Source: Bacillota bacterium (GTDB lineage: Bacteria; Bacillota; Sulfobacillia; JAJZYS01; JAJYTV01). From it: a stretch of 56,385 nucleotides of DNA. This document shows positions 33,525-41,554 of this stretch, piece after piece; position 1 is the stretch's first letter, and each line of letters begins with the position of its first letter. Location of the stretch: NCBI GenBank assembly GCA_021793315.1, contig JAJYSZ010000008.1, positions 1 through 56,385 on the forward strand, read 5' to 3'. The notes beneath the pieces are model-generated. The model saw nothing but the letters and a program-made list of their open reading frames with translations, searched no databases and was not told the origin of the DNA. A program made the translations under genes and the position numbers.

Positions 33525-33612
33525 GGTGGGGGTACCTCAGCACGAGCGCCCCGATGAACGCAAGGAGCAGGAGGCCCTCAACGACGAAGTTTGGCCACAC
33601 GTTGCCCGCCAT
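33517..33612 (-). CDS. 31-residue single-TM peptide upstream of cytochrome b
   Basis: The minus strand from ATG 33612 encodes MAGNVWPNFVVEGLLLLAFI then GALVLRYPHHE, stopping at 33517-33519. A strong GGGAGGCGG box lies six bases upstream, and the end overlaps the cytochrome b start by eight bases (ATGAGTAG), which indicates translational coupling. One TM helix spans residues 9-25. In cytochrome b6f complexes the subunits PetG, PetL and PetN are single-helix peptides of about 29-37 residues; by size and position this could be an analogue, though I see no clear sequence identity. Confidence 0.75.
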   Translation of the reverse strand: MAGNVWPNFVVEGLLLLAFIGALVLRYPHHE

Positions 33613-34155
33613 CGTTACCGCCTCCCTGCGTCTGCTCGACTACGGCCATATGCACGTGGACCTGGTTGCCCAGCCAACGTCCATAGGGCGCATCGATTAC
33701 CAAGAGACTAACTCCGCTGGAGGGTGGCCACATGGGCCATTGGCATCTTTGAATGTGTCCGGTCGGAAAACAGCACCCTGGCCAGGTGGATGGATGTACC
33801 TGGCTTCGGCGCCTGGCAGCATCAGAAATAGCGTGGACTGGGGCGCCCCCGACAACCGTGTCCGCGGCTGCCGATTCGCCGGCGGCGAGCGGTATTGGCG
33901 CATCGCATGCACGGCGGGCGGCACCAAGACGGGCCCTGTCCGGTTGGCCCCCCCGACCGGACCTGCCGACGGCAATCCGGAAAGCCCACCCGAACCGCGA
34001 ACCTGCGCGTCGCTGACTCCACGAACATGCAGATTGTGGCAGGCGAATTCCCGACGCCGCAGAAGCCATAAGTTGTCAGCCGGTGCGGCGAGCGCACGGC
34101 TGAGCCAGGAGAAGGCGGTGAGGTCTTGCCTCTTTCGCGCTCGGGAGGAAATGGC
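33613..34155. other. Divergent intergenic region
   Basis: This 540-base gap lies between the minus-strand cytochrome cluster and the plus-strand S41-like gene, so it must hold promoters in both directions, but I find no convincing -35/-10 pair. GTCCGGT (33938-33944) and ACCGGAC (about 33956-33962) form a small hairpin around a C-run. Open frames here are Arg/Pro-rich shadows. Confidence 0.4.
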
Positions 34156-35412
34156 GTGCGGACAGCCGCGGTTGCCGCCCTCACGGTCCTGCTGGCTGCC
34201 CTGCCGCTGCTGCGCCCGCTCGGCGACCAGCCGGCCCGCCAGCATGACCTCCGGCAGATCGCCGAAACTGTCGAGCAGCACGAGTGGGGGTTGGGGCGGC
34301 AGCCTGGGCGGATGGCCGCCTTCAGGCGCCTGGCGGCGCGCGATGTCCGCCTTGCCGCGCGGCCGATGCCCAACTGGCGCTACTTAGGGCTCGTGACGAG
34401 CCTGGTCGCCTCGCTGCAGAACCCGCATGCCCTGGTGTGGCCCGACTTTCGCGCCCTGAGCTACCTGCCGCTCACGTTCTACTGGACGAGCAACGGCCTC
34501 GTCACCCTGCCTGTGGCGGGGGCGCCGCAGGGAATCCTGGTCGGAGACAGGGTCCTGGCGCTTGGCGGCAAGACGCCGGCGCAGCTCACCGTTGCCTTGC
34601 GCCGCTACATCGCTGGCAGCGACTACGATGTGCGCTACTCCGCCTGCCGGTTTTCGTACCTGAGCGCCCGCTATGCGCTCGAGTGGCTGGGCGCCGTCGA
34701 CCGCCAGGGCAAGGTGCCGATCACAGTCGAGAACGCGCAGGGCCGCGTCGAGCGCCTGAAGCTTTCGTTCGTGGCCTGGCCTGACTTTCTTGAACGCGCG
34801 GGCAAGGCGCAGGAGGCGTTCGCAGACCGCTTCATCGCCCCTCCCGATGTCCCGCTGACCGCGACGCCGTACGGCTGGCACGTCGTCGCCGGCCGCTACG
34901 GCGTCTTCTGGCTGAGAAGCTTTGACGCGAGCGTCGGCGTGCTTCGTGGCCTTAGGCGCTTCCTCGCGACGGTGGTCCGCCGAGGCGCCCCGAACATCGT
35001 GATCGACGTGCAGGGCGACCCGGGAGGTTACTACAGTGTCGTCCAGGGAGTGGCGCAGTTGCTGCATCACGTGCAGTACGACGTCTGGCGTCATGCCTAC
35101 ATCCTCACCGACTGGGGCAGCTTCAGCGCCTCCGTCCTGCTGGCCGAGGAGTTTTTGAGTCTGGGCATCGGCCCGGTGGTCGGGGAGCCGACCGGTGAAG
35201 ACCTCGAAGTGAGTGGGGAGAGCGGCTTCGCGGCGGCGGAGACGGGAGTTGTGTACCAGTTGGCGGTTGACCCGCCCACGGATCTGCTGCACCGCGAGGC
35301 CAAGGCGATCTACCCGAGTACCCCGGTGCCGCTGACCGTCCAGGACGTCCAGCGGGGCGTGAACCCGGTCGGCCGCTGGCTCGGCACCCTCAGCGCAACG
35401 GCTCCGAACTAG
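34156..35412 (+). CDS. Exported S41-peptidase-like protein
   Basis: A 418-residue protein. GTG 34156 is chosen over TTG 34126 because GGGAGGAA precedes it and the result begins with a signal peptide or anchor (MRTAAVAALTVLLAALPLLR). A PDZ-like segment is seen near 130-150 (GILVGDRVLALGGKTPAQLT). The core resembles C-terminal processing peptidases: NIVIDVQGDPGGYY (about 283-296) and ILTDWGSFSASVLLAEEFLS (about 316-335), where the Ser after GSF would be the nucleophile. The usual Lys four residues later is not obvious, so activity is uncertain. Location outside the membrane is inferred. Confidence 0.65.
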   Translation: MRTAAVAALTVLLAALPLLRPLGDQPARQHDLRQIAETVEQHEWGLGRQPGRMAAFRRLAARDVRLAARPMPNWRYLGLVTSLVASLQNPHALVWPDFRALSYLPLTFYWTSNGLVTLPVAGAPQGILVGDRVLALGGKTPAQLTVALRRYIAGSDYDVRYSACRFSYLSARYALEWLGAVDRQGKVPITVENAQGRVERLKLSFVAWPDFLERAGKAQEAFADRFIAPPDVPLTATPYGWHVVAGRYGVFWLRSFDASVGVLRGLRRFLATVVRRGAPNIVIDVQGDPGGYYSVVQGVAQLLHHVQYDVWRHAYILTDWGSFSASVLLAEEFLSLGIGPVVGEPTGEDLEVSGESGFAAAETGVVYQLAVDPPTDLLHREAKAIYPSTPVPLTVQDVQRGVNPVGRWLGTLSATAPN

Positions 35413-35505
35413 CGCGAGTCGCTCGGCCGCGGCAGGAGCGGTGGCCCGCCATCGCCAAACCACATCGCAGAATCTCCGTGCCAGACGGGGAAACGGAGGC
35501 TTGCC

Positions 35506-36252
35506 ATGCTGCGCGACGTGCGGTTCCTGAACATGGGCTGGTGCCTGATCGATCGATCCCAACTGGTGACGGGACATCCCGTGGGGGACGTGGTGCGGAT
35601 CCCGATCTGGGCCTACCTGCTGCGGGGCGACGACGCACTGCTGTTGGTGGATTCCGGCATGCCGGCGGGCTGCATCGGCAACGAGCGCTACTTCGGCGAG
35701 ATGGAACCAGGAGACCTGATCATGCCGCAGATGCAGGCCGAGGACATGGTCGACCGGGTGCTGGCGCGCCAGGGAGTGCGCCTCGAGGACATCGACGAGG
35801 TCATCTTCACGCATGCGCACTTCGATCACGCGGGGGGCAGCGGGCTCTTCCACGGCACCCGCATCCTCGCCCACCCGGACGAACTCGAGGCCCTGCGGGC
35901 GGAGCCGGAGCTGCCCGAGTGGATCGACCTCGGCCTGCGCTACGAGACCGTGCAGGACGGCCTCGAGCCGATCCCGGGCGTCAAGCTCATCCACACCCCC
36001 GGCCACACGCCAGGCCACATGTCGCTGCTGCTCAGGCCAAAGGGCGTTCGGCCCATTCTGCTGACGGTCGACGCGGTGTATACGCGGCACAACTGGGAGG
36101 CGGACATCCTCGGCGCGATGACGGACGCAGACCTGGGTCAGGCGAGCGTGGCACGCCTGCGGGCCATCGCGGCGGCGGAAGATGCCGCCGTCTTCTTCGG
36201 CCATGACCCTGACCAGGCCAAGGAACCCTTCTGGCAGGCCTTCACCCGCTGA
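35506..36252 (+). CDS. MBL-fold hydrolase, N-acyl homoserine lactonase-like
   Basis: A 248-residue metallo-hydrolase. ATG 35506 follows GGAGG. The metal motif is FTHAHFDHAGGSG (HxHxDH, about 104-116), with further ligands in HTPGHTPGHMSLLL (about 164-177), the Asp in LTVDAVYT (about 187) and the last His in FFGHDPDQ (about 233). The layout resembles AiiA-type lactonases, but sequence alone does not show the substrate. Cytosolic. It is followed 58 bases later by an S9 peptidase gene on the same strand. Confidence 0.8.
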   Translation: MLRDVRFLNMGWCLIDRSQLVTGHPVGDVVRIPIWAYLLRGDDALLLVDSGMPAGCIGNERYFGEMEPGDLIMPQMQAEDMVDRVLARQGVRLEDIDEVIFTHAHFDHAGGSGLFHGTRILAHPDELEALRAEPELPEWIDLGLRYETVQDGLEPIPGVKLIHTPGHTPGHMSLLLRPKGVRPILLTVDAVYTRHNWEADILGAMTDADLGQASVARLRAIAAAEDAAVFFGHDPDQAKEPFWQAFTR

Positions 36253-36310
36253 ACGCCGCCGGCTCCGGTCTGCGGCAGGACCCATGCGGCCTGCGGGGAA
36301 TGGGGAGTAC

Positions 36311-38278
36311 ATGAACAACTTGGAGCGCTGCGGGTCTCTCGACCCGCAGGTACTGATGGGCATTCGCGCGATCGGCGCACCGGTGTTCGACCCCGAAGGC
36401 AAGAGCCTGCTCGTCACCGAGACCTTCTTCGTCCCGGAGGAAAATCGTCAGAAGAGCCGCATCCTGCGCCTCGACGTCGCCTCGGGCGATGCGGCGCCCA
36501 TGACCTCCGGCCCCTCGGACCAGCACCCCTTGTTCTCGCCGGACGGCCGGCAGATCGCCTTCCTGCGCCGCAAGGAGGGACCGGCGCAGCTCTGGCTGAT
36601 GCCGACGGATGGCGGCGAGCCACGCGGCCTGACAGACCTCGCCTACGGCGTGTCCGATTTCGCGTGGCTGACGCCGGACCGCGTCGTCCTCACGGTGCCA
36701 CTCAAGGACGGCCGCCTGCGCACGGGCAAACCTCCCGAGAGCGACGATCCCTACGTCCGCTTCAACCAGGACGTGCGCCGGATCAAGTCGCTCTACCACA
36801 AGCTCGATGGCGAGGGCTTCCTGCCGGAGACGCGCCAGGCGCTCGCCGTGATGGACCTCGGCGACGGAAGGATCGACGTCCTCCAGAGCGGCGGATACGA
36901 CTGCCAGCAGCCCGTGGTCTCGCCGGACGGGACGCGGATTGCCTTCCTCTCGTATCGCCGGCCGGATGCCGAGCGGCGGCCCGGCCTGCAGGACGTCTAC
37001 CTCTACGACCTCGGCCTGCGCACGGCGCGGCGCCTGACCGACGGCCGCCTTGGCGTCGTGGCCCACACCTTCTCGGAGGACGGGCAGGCGATCTATTTCG
37101 CGGCGGACGACCCCATCGATCTCGGCTACGGCCAGACGCGCCTCTACGTCTGGACCGAGGGGGAGGGGACGCGCTGCATCTCCCGCACCCTGGACCGGTC
37201 GCTTGGCGACCAGAGCGGCACGGACCTCGGGGCGCCCGGCGAAATGCGCCTGATCGCGCGGGACGGCGGCGTCTATGCGCAGGTGTCGGACGCCGGACGC
37301 GTCGGCCTCTGGCGCCTCGGGGACGGGAGCCTGCGGCCCGTCGTGGCCGGCGACCGCGTGATCTACGCCTTCGACCACCATCCGCAGGTCGGCTTTGCCA
37401 TCGCCTATGCGGATTTCGAAGAGCTTTCGGCGATCGCCCTCGCCCGCGAGGGAGAGGAGCGCCTGCTCTGCACCGGCAGGGTGCCCGAGAGTCTGCGCAA
37501 GTCCATCCGCAGGCCGGAGCATTTCCTCGCTCGCGCGGAGGACGGTCCCGACATTGACTGCTGGCTGCTCATGCCCGACGGCGAGGAAAGCCGTCTGCCC
37601 CTCGTGGTCGAGGTGCACGGCGGTCCCATGAGCATGTACGGCATGCGGTTGCATCTCGAGTTCCAGCTTTTGCGGGCGGCAGGCTATGCGGTCCTGTTCA
37701 CGAACCCGCGCGGCAGCCAGGGCTATGGCGAGGCTTTCTGCAATGCCATCGTGGGCCGCTGGGGCGACAAGGACTACAAGGACGTCTTGGCCGCCCTGGA
37801 CGAGGCCCTGCGGCGCTATCCGCGGCTCTCGCCGATGCGGGTCGGCATCGCCGGCGGCAGTTACGGCGGCTTCATGGTGAACTGGGCGGTCTCGCATTCC
37901 AGGCGCTTCCGCGCGGCGGTGACCATGCGCTCCGTCGTGAACCGGATGAGCGCCATGGGGTCGTCCGACACGGGCTTCGAGCGCGTGCCGCAGTACGGTC
38001 CCCTCTGGTGGGAGGACCCGGCCCCTTATCTCCAGCAGTCGCCGCTCACCTATGCGTCGGAGATTCGCACGCCGCTCCTTATCGAGCATCAGGAGCAGGA
38101 CATGCGCCTGCCGATCGATCAGGGCGAACAGCTCTTTACCGCCCTGCGCCTGTTGGGCAGAACGGTGGAGATGCTGCGCTATCCGGGTGAGAGCCACGGG
38201 ATGAGCCGCAGCGGCAAGCCGTGGCACAGGGTCCACCGCTACAGGGCGATCCTGGACTGGTTCAATCGCTACTTGTGA
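36311..38278 (+). CDS. S9-family prolyl oligopeptidase/acylaminoacyl peptidase
   Basis: A 655-residue serine peptidase. ATG 36311 follows GGGGAG. The N-terminal part is a beta-propeller with PD40-like repeats (HPLFSPDGRQIAFLRRKEG, QPVVSPDGTRIAFLSYRRPD). The catalytic alpha/beta domain starts near residue 425, with the oxyanion segment VEVHGGPMSMYG, the nucleophile in IAGGSYGGFMVNWAVS (Ser about 517), Asp in EHQEQDMRLP (about 597) and His in PGESHGMSR (about 629). No signal peptide. It probably trims peptides in the cytosol. Its 3' end overlaps the convergent regulator gene by 17 bases. Confidence 0.9.
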   Translation: MNNLERCGSLDPQVLMGIRAIGAPVFDPEGKSLLVTETFFVPEENRQKSRILRLDVASGDAAPMTSGPSDQHPLFSPDGRQIAFLRRKEGPAQLWLMPTDGGEPRGLTDLAYGVSDFAWLTPDRVVLTVPLKDGRLRTGKPPESDDPYVRFNQDVRRIKSLYHKLDGEGFLPETRQALAVMDLGDGRIDVLQSGGYDCQQPVVSPDGTRIAFLSYRRPDAERRPGLQDVYLYDLGLRTARRLTDGRLGVVAHTFSEDGQAIYFAADDPIDLGYGQTRLYVWTEGEGTRCISRTLDRSLGDQSGTDLGAPGEMRLIARDGGVYAQVSDAGRVGLWRLGDGSLRPVVAGDRVIYAFDHHPQVGFAIAYADFEELSAIALAREGEERLLCTGRVPESLRKSIRRPEHFLARAEDGPDIDCWLLMPDGEESRLPLVVEVHGGPMSMYGMRLHLEFQLLRAAGYAVLFTNPRGSQGYGEAFCNAIVGRWGDKDYKDVLAALDEALRRYPRLSPMRVGIAGGSYGGFMVNWAVSHSRRFRAAVTMRSVVNRMSAMGSSDTGFERVPQYGPLWWEDPAPYLQQSPLTYASEIRTPLLIEHQEQDMRLPIDQGEQLFTALRLLGRTVEMLRYPGESHGMSRSGKPWHRVHRYRAILDWFNRYL

Positions 38279-38891
38279 CACCCGGCGAGAGATCCCGCGG
38301 GACGAACAGCTCGAGCAGCATGTCGCGGGCCAGCTGCGGCTGCTGGCGGCCGATCGCCGCAATCAGGCGCTGGTGCGCCCTCAGCCGCTCGGGGCCGGTG
38401 GCCTCGGGCGGTTCGCGGTAGGCGGCCTCCAGGAGCGGCAGGCAAAGGTTTTCGAGGATCGGGTTGCCGGCGGTGGCCAGAAGCTCTCGGTGGAGATCCG
38501 CCTCGGCCTGCCAGGCGGCGTCCGGGGACTCGGCCGCAAAGAGCGCCCGCAGGCGGTCCCGCAGGCGGGCGTGCCCGTCTGGGCCTGCCCTGAGCGCGGC
38601 CAGGGCTGCGATTTCGCCCTCGAGGACGCTGCGCGCCTCAAGCACCGCCGCACCGGCGGCGATCGGCTGCTCGGAACGGATCTGCACGACCGTCGCCACG
38701 GCCGGGTGACCGCCGTCGCCGCGGATCTGGCCCTGTGCCCGCAGAATCGCCAAGGCTTCGCGCACCATGGCGCGGCTGGCGCCGAGTTCGGCCGCCAAGC
38801 GGCGCTCGGACGGCAGCGGCACGTCCGGCGCGGTGCAATGACGCTGCGCGATCACCTCCGCGAGTCGCTCCGGCAGGCGTCCGTCCGACAT
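38262..38891 (-). CDS. GntR-family regulator, FadR subfamily
   Basis: A 209-residue transcription factor. ATG 38891 is chosen because GGAGGG lies eight bases upstream. The winged helix is visible as LPSERRLAAELGASRAMVRE (about 26-45), and the C-terminal all-helical FCD domain has LEARSVLEGEIAALAALRAG and WQAEADLHRELLATAGNPIL with His ligands for a metal or effector. It is divergent from a thioesterase-thiolase-dehydrogenase operon, so it probably controls that acyl-CoA operon in response to an acyl-CoA or organic acid. Confidence 0.85.
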   Translation of the reverse strand: MSDGRLPERLAEVIAQRHCTAPDVPLPSERRLAAELGASRAMVREALAILRAQGQIRGDGGHPAVATVVQIRSEQPIAAGAAVLEARSVLEGEIAALAALRAGPDGHARLRDRLRALFAAESPDAAWQAEADLHRELLATAGNPILENLCLPLLEAAYREPPEATGPERLRAHQRLIAAIGRQQPQLARDMLLELFVPRDLSPGVTSSD

Positions 38892-38975
38892 GGCGCATCC
38901 CTCCACGCCGATCCTACCATGTGCGAAGGGCGTTTCGCGTCGATTCCGGGCGCAGCTGACCCGGTTCCCGCCTCC

Positions 38976-39004
38976 TTGTGTTCGTTCTTGGGAAAAGGTA
39001 GCTT
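38976..39004 (+). promoter_or_regulatory. Promoter of the acyl-CoA operon
   Basis: TTGTGT (38976-38981) and TAGCTT (38999-39004) have 17-base spacing, about 18 bases before the thioesterase start, in the gap shared with the divergent GntR gene, where the regulator would be expected to bind. Confidence 0.45.
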
Positions 39005-39022
39005 CAGTTTGGTGGTGGTACA

Positions 39023-39508
39023 TTGGCGAGGCACGTGTCCGACTCTCGCGTGGAAATGACCGAGATCGTCATGCCGAACGACGCGAACCCGCTCGGCACG
39101 ATCTTCGGTGGCCGCGTCATGCAGCTCATGGACATCGCGGCATCGATCACCTGCTTCAGACACGCCCGCTGCAACGTCGTCACGGCGTCGGCCGACAGCC
39201 TGGAATTCAAGGGGCCCGTGCATGTCGGCGAGGCGATCATGGTGCGGTCGTGGCTCAATTGGGTCGGCCGCAGCTCCATGGAGGCACAGGTGGAGGTCTT
39301 TTCCGAGAACCTGCTGACAGGGGAGCGGCGGCGGACCTCGACCGCCTATCTCACCATGGTTGCCGTCGACCAGGACGGCAAGCCGACCGAGGTGCCCAGG
39401 CTCGAGCTCGAGAGCGACGAGGAGCGGATGCGCTTCCGCCAGGCTGGCGAGCGCCGCACCCAGCGCCTCAGGCTGCGCGAGAAGCATCGCATGGAGGAGG
39501 CAGAGTGA
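39023..39508 (+). CDS. Acyl-CoA thioesterase, YciA/hotdog type
   Basis: A 161-residue hotdog-fold enzyme that hydrolyses acyl-CoA to free acid. TTG 39023 is used; GTG 39035 (MSDSRVEMTEIVMPND) is equally possible. The signature is MPNDANPLGTIFGGRVMQLM (about 17-36), with the catalytic Asp in MDIAASITC (about 37), and EVFSENLLTGERRRTSTAYL later. It is the first gene of the operon with thiolase and 3-hydroxyacyl-CoA dehydrogenase and overlaps the thiolase start (TGATG). Confidence 0.88.
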   Translation: MARHVSDSRVEMTEIVMPNDANPLGTIFGGRVMQLMDIAASITCFRHARCNVVTASADSLEFKGPVHVGEAIMVRSWLNWVGRSSMEAQVEVFSENLLTGERRRTSTAYLTMVAVDQDGKPTEVPRLELESDEERMRFRQAGERRTQRLRLREKHRMEEAE

Positions 39509-40677
39509 TGGCTGGACCTGGGGTCTACGTGGTCGAGGGGGCGCGTACGGCTTTCGGCAGCTTCGGCGGAGGACTCAAGGACGTCTCGGCCCTGGAGCTC
39601 GGCGTATCTGCGGCGAAGGGAGCGATCACGCGCAGCGGGTTTGCCCCGAACGTCTTCGACGCCTGCTTCTTCGGCAACGTGATCCAGGCGGGGCGTGGCG
39701 CGGCCTACCTCGCGCGACACGTGGCGCTCAGGGCAGGCCTCGACGAGCGGGTGCCGGCGCTTACCGTGAACCGGCTCTGCGGCAGCGGCCTCGAGGCAGC
39801 GGTCCAGGCCTATAAGGCGATCGTGCTCGGCGAGTCCCAGGTCGTCCTGGCAGGCGGGACGGAATCGATGTCGACCGCGCCGTACCATTTGCAGGGCGTG
39901 CGGTTCGGTTGGGGGCTCGGTGGCGCGCAGGTGCTGGACGCCCTTTGGGACACCCTTACAGACGACTACTGCGGTTGCGCCATGGCGGACACGGCGGAGA
40001 ATCTCGCCGAGCGTTACGAGATCTCGCGCGAGGCGCAGGACGCCTTCAGCCTGGAAAGCCACACGCGGGCGCTGCGGGCCATGACGGACGGGCTGATGGC
40101 GGAGGAGATCGTGCCCGTGCCGACCAAGAAGGGCGAGGTCACCCGCGACGAACACCCGCGCGAGACCAGCATGGAGAAGCTCCAGAAGCTGCCCGCGCGC
40201 TTCCGCGCAAACGGCACGGTCACGGCGGGCAACGCCTCGGGCATCAACGACGGTGCCGCCGCCGTCGTCGTGGCGGGCGAGGCGGCCGTCCAAAAGGCTG
40301 GCGTCGAGCCCTTGGCGCGCATCGCCGGTTACGCCGCGGTGGGGGTCGATCCGCGCTTCATGGGCATCGGCCCCGTCGAGGCGATCCAGGGGGCCCTGAG
40401 GATGGCGGGCTGGACGGTCGACGATGTCGACCTCTTCGAGGTGAACGAGGCCTTCGCGGCGCAGTATCTGGCGGTGGAAAAGGTGCTTTCGCTGCCACGC
40501 GAGCGCACCAACGTGCAAGGCGGCGCGGTCGCGCTCGGCCATCCGGTCGGGGCGAGCGGCGCGCGGCTTCTGCTGACGCTCGGCTACCAGCTGCGGCGCC
40601 GGGGTCTCAGGCGCGGTGTGGCGTCGCTCTGCATCGGTGGCGGGCAGGGCATCGCCATGGCGATCGAACGCAGTTGA
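39508..40677 (+). CDS. Thiolase (acetyl-CoA C-acyltransferase)
   Basis: A 389-residue enzyme that cleaves or forms 3-ketoacyl-CoA. ATG 39508. The nucleophilic Cys is residue 91 (VNRLCGSGLEAAVQAY); GGTESMSTAPYHL, ANGTVTAGNASGINDGAAAV, GHPVGASGARLLLTL (His about 346) and CIGGGQGIAMAIER (second Cys about 375) complete the thiolase set. Cytosolic. Together with the dehydrogenase downstream it fits beta-oxidation or acetoacetyl-CoA/3-hydroxybutyryl-CoA metabolism; direction cannot be told from sequence. Confidence 0.95.
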   Translation: MAGPGVYVVEGARTAFGSFGGGLKDVSALELGVSAAKGAITRSGFAPNVFDACFFGNVIQAGRGAAYLARHVALRAGLDERVPALTVNRLCGSGLEAAVQAYKAIVLGESQVVLAGGTESMSTAPYHLQGVRFGWGLGGAQVLDALWDTLTDDYCGCAMADTAENLAERYEISREAQDAFSLESHTRALRAMTDGLMAEEIVPVPTKKGEVTRDEHPRETSMEKLQKLPARFRANGTVTAGNASGINDGAAAVVVAGEAAVQKAGVEPLARIAGYAAVGVDPRFMGIGPVEAIQGALRMAGWTVDDVDLFEVNEAFAAQYLAVEKVLSLPRERTNVQGGAVALGHPVGASGARLLLTLGYQLRRRGLRRGVASLCIGGGQGIAMAIERS

Positions 40678-40693
40678 GCGAGGAGGCAACCCC

Positions 40694-41554
40694 ATGTCGG
40701 AGATTCGCACGCTAGGCGTCGTCGGCGCCGGCACGATGGGATCGGGCATTGCCCACGTCGCGGCACAGTCGGGCCTGCGGGTCACCGTCGTCGAGACGGA
40801 CGCACGGCAGCTGGAGCGCGCGCAGGACTACATCCGCGAGATCGACCGGCGATCGGTCGCCAAGGGCCGCCTGACAGAGGACGCGGCGGCGGAGATCTTC
40901 TCGCGGCTCAGCTTCCGGCAGGACATCGACGCCCTCCGCGACGCGGACCTGTGCGTCGAGGCGATCTACGAGGACCTCGAGGCGAAGAAGGCGATCTTCC
41001 GCCGTCTGGACGAGGTGGCACGGCCAGGGGTGATCATCGCGACCAACACCTCCTCGATGTCGATCACCGAGATCGGCCGGGTGACGATGAGGCCCGACCG
41101 CACCTGCGGCCTCCACTTCTTCAACCCGGCGCAGGTGATGAAGCTCGTCGAGGTGGTGCGCGGCTACAACACGAGCGACGCGACGATGGCCGAGGCGCAG
41201 GCGTTCGCGTCCCAGCTCGGCAAGACGCCGATCGCCGTGCAGAAGGACCAGCCGGGCTTCGTCGTCAATCGCGTGCTGATGCCGTTCCTCGCCGAGGCCT
41301 GCAAGGTGGTGGAGGAGGGCGTCGCGAGCTTCGAGGACGTCGACACCGCCGTGAAGCTCGGCCTCAACCACCCGATGGGTCCCTTCACGCTGCTCGACTT
41401 CACCGGCGTCGACGTCTGCTACGCGGTGATGGACTACTTCTACCGCGAGTTCGGCGACCCGGCCTACAAGCCGCCGCTCCTGCTGCACCAGCTGGTGCGT
41501 GCGGGCCGCATGGGCCGCAAGTCGGGCGCGGGCTTCTACGAGTACCCTTCATGA
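40694..41554 (+). CDS. 3-hydroxybutyryl-CoA dehydrogenase
   Basis: A 286-residue NAD(P)-dependent enzyme that interconverts 3-hydroxyacyl-CoA and 3-ketoacyl-CoA. ATG 40694 follows AGGAGG. The Rossmann motif is LGVVGAGTMGSGIAHVAAQS (about 7-26), the active site HFFNPAQVMKLVEVVRG (catalytic His about 141), and the C-terminal part has FVVNRVLMPFLAEACKVVEE and GLNHPMGPFTLLDFTGVDV. Length and motifs fit the short Hbd/PaaH type. It overlaps the next gene by four bases. Confidence 0.95.
   Translation: MSEIRTLGVVGAGTMGSGIAHVAAQSGLRVTVVETDARQLERAQDYIREIDRRSVAKGRLTEDAAAEIFSRLSFRQDIDALRDADLCVEAIYEDLEAKKAIFRRLDEVARPGVIIATNTSSMSITEIGRVTMRPDRTCGLHFFNPAQVMKLVEVVRGYNTSDATMAEAQAFASQLGKTPIAVQKDQPGFVVNRVLMPFLAEACKVVEEGVASFEDVDTAVKLGLNHPMGPFTLLDFTGVDVCYAVMDYFYREFGDPAYKPPLLLHQLVRAGRMGRKSGAGFYEYPS

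Noticed and set aside
34384-36417. 677-codon minus-strand frame over the S41-like and MBL genes
   Set aside because: Shadow frame; the two plus-strand genes have ribosome binding sites and clear motifs.
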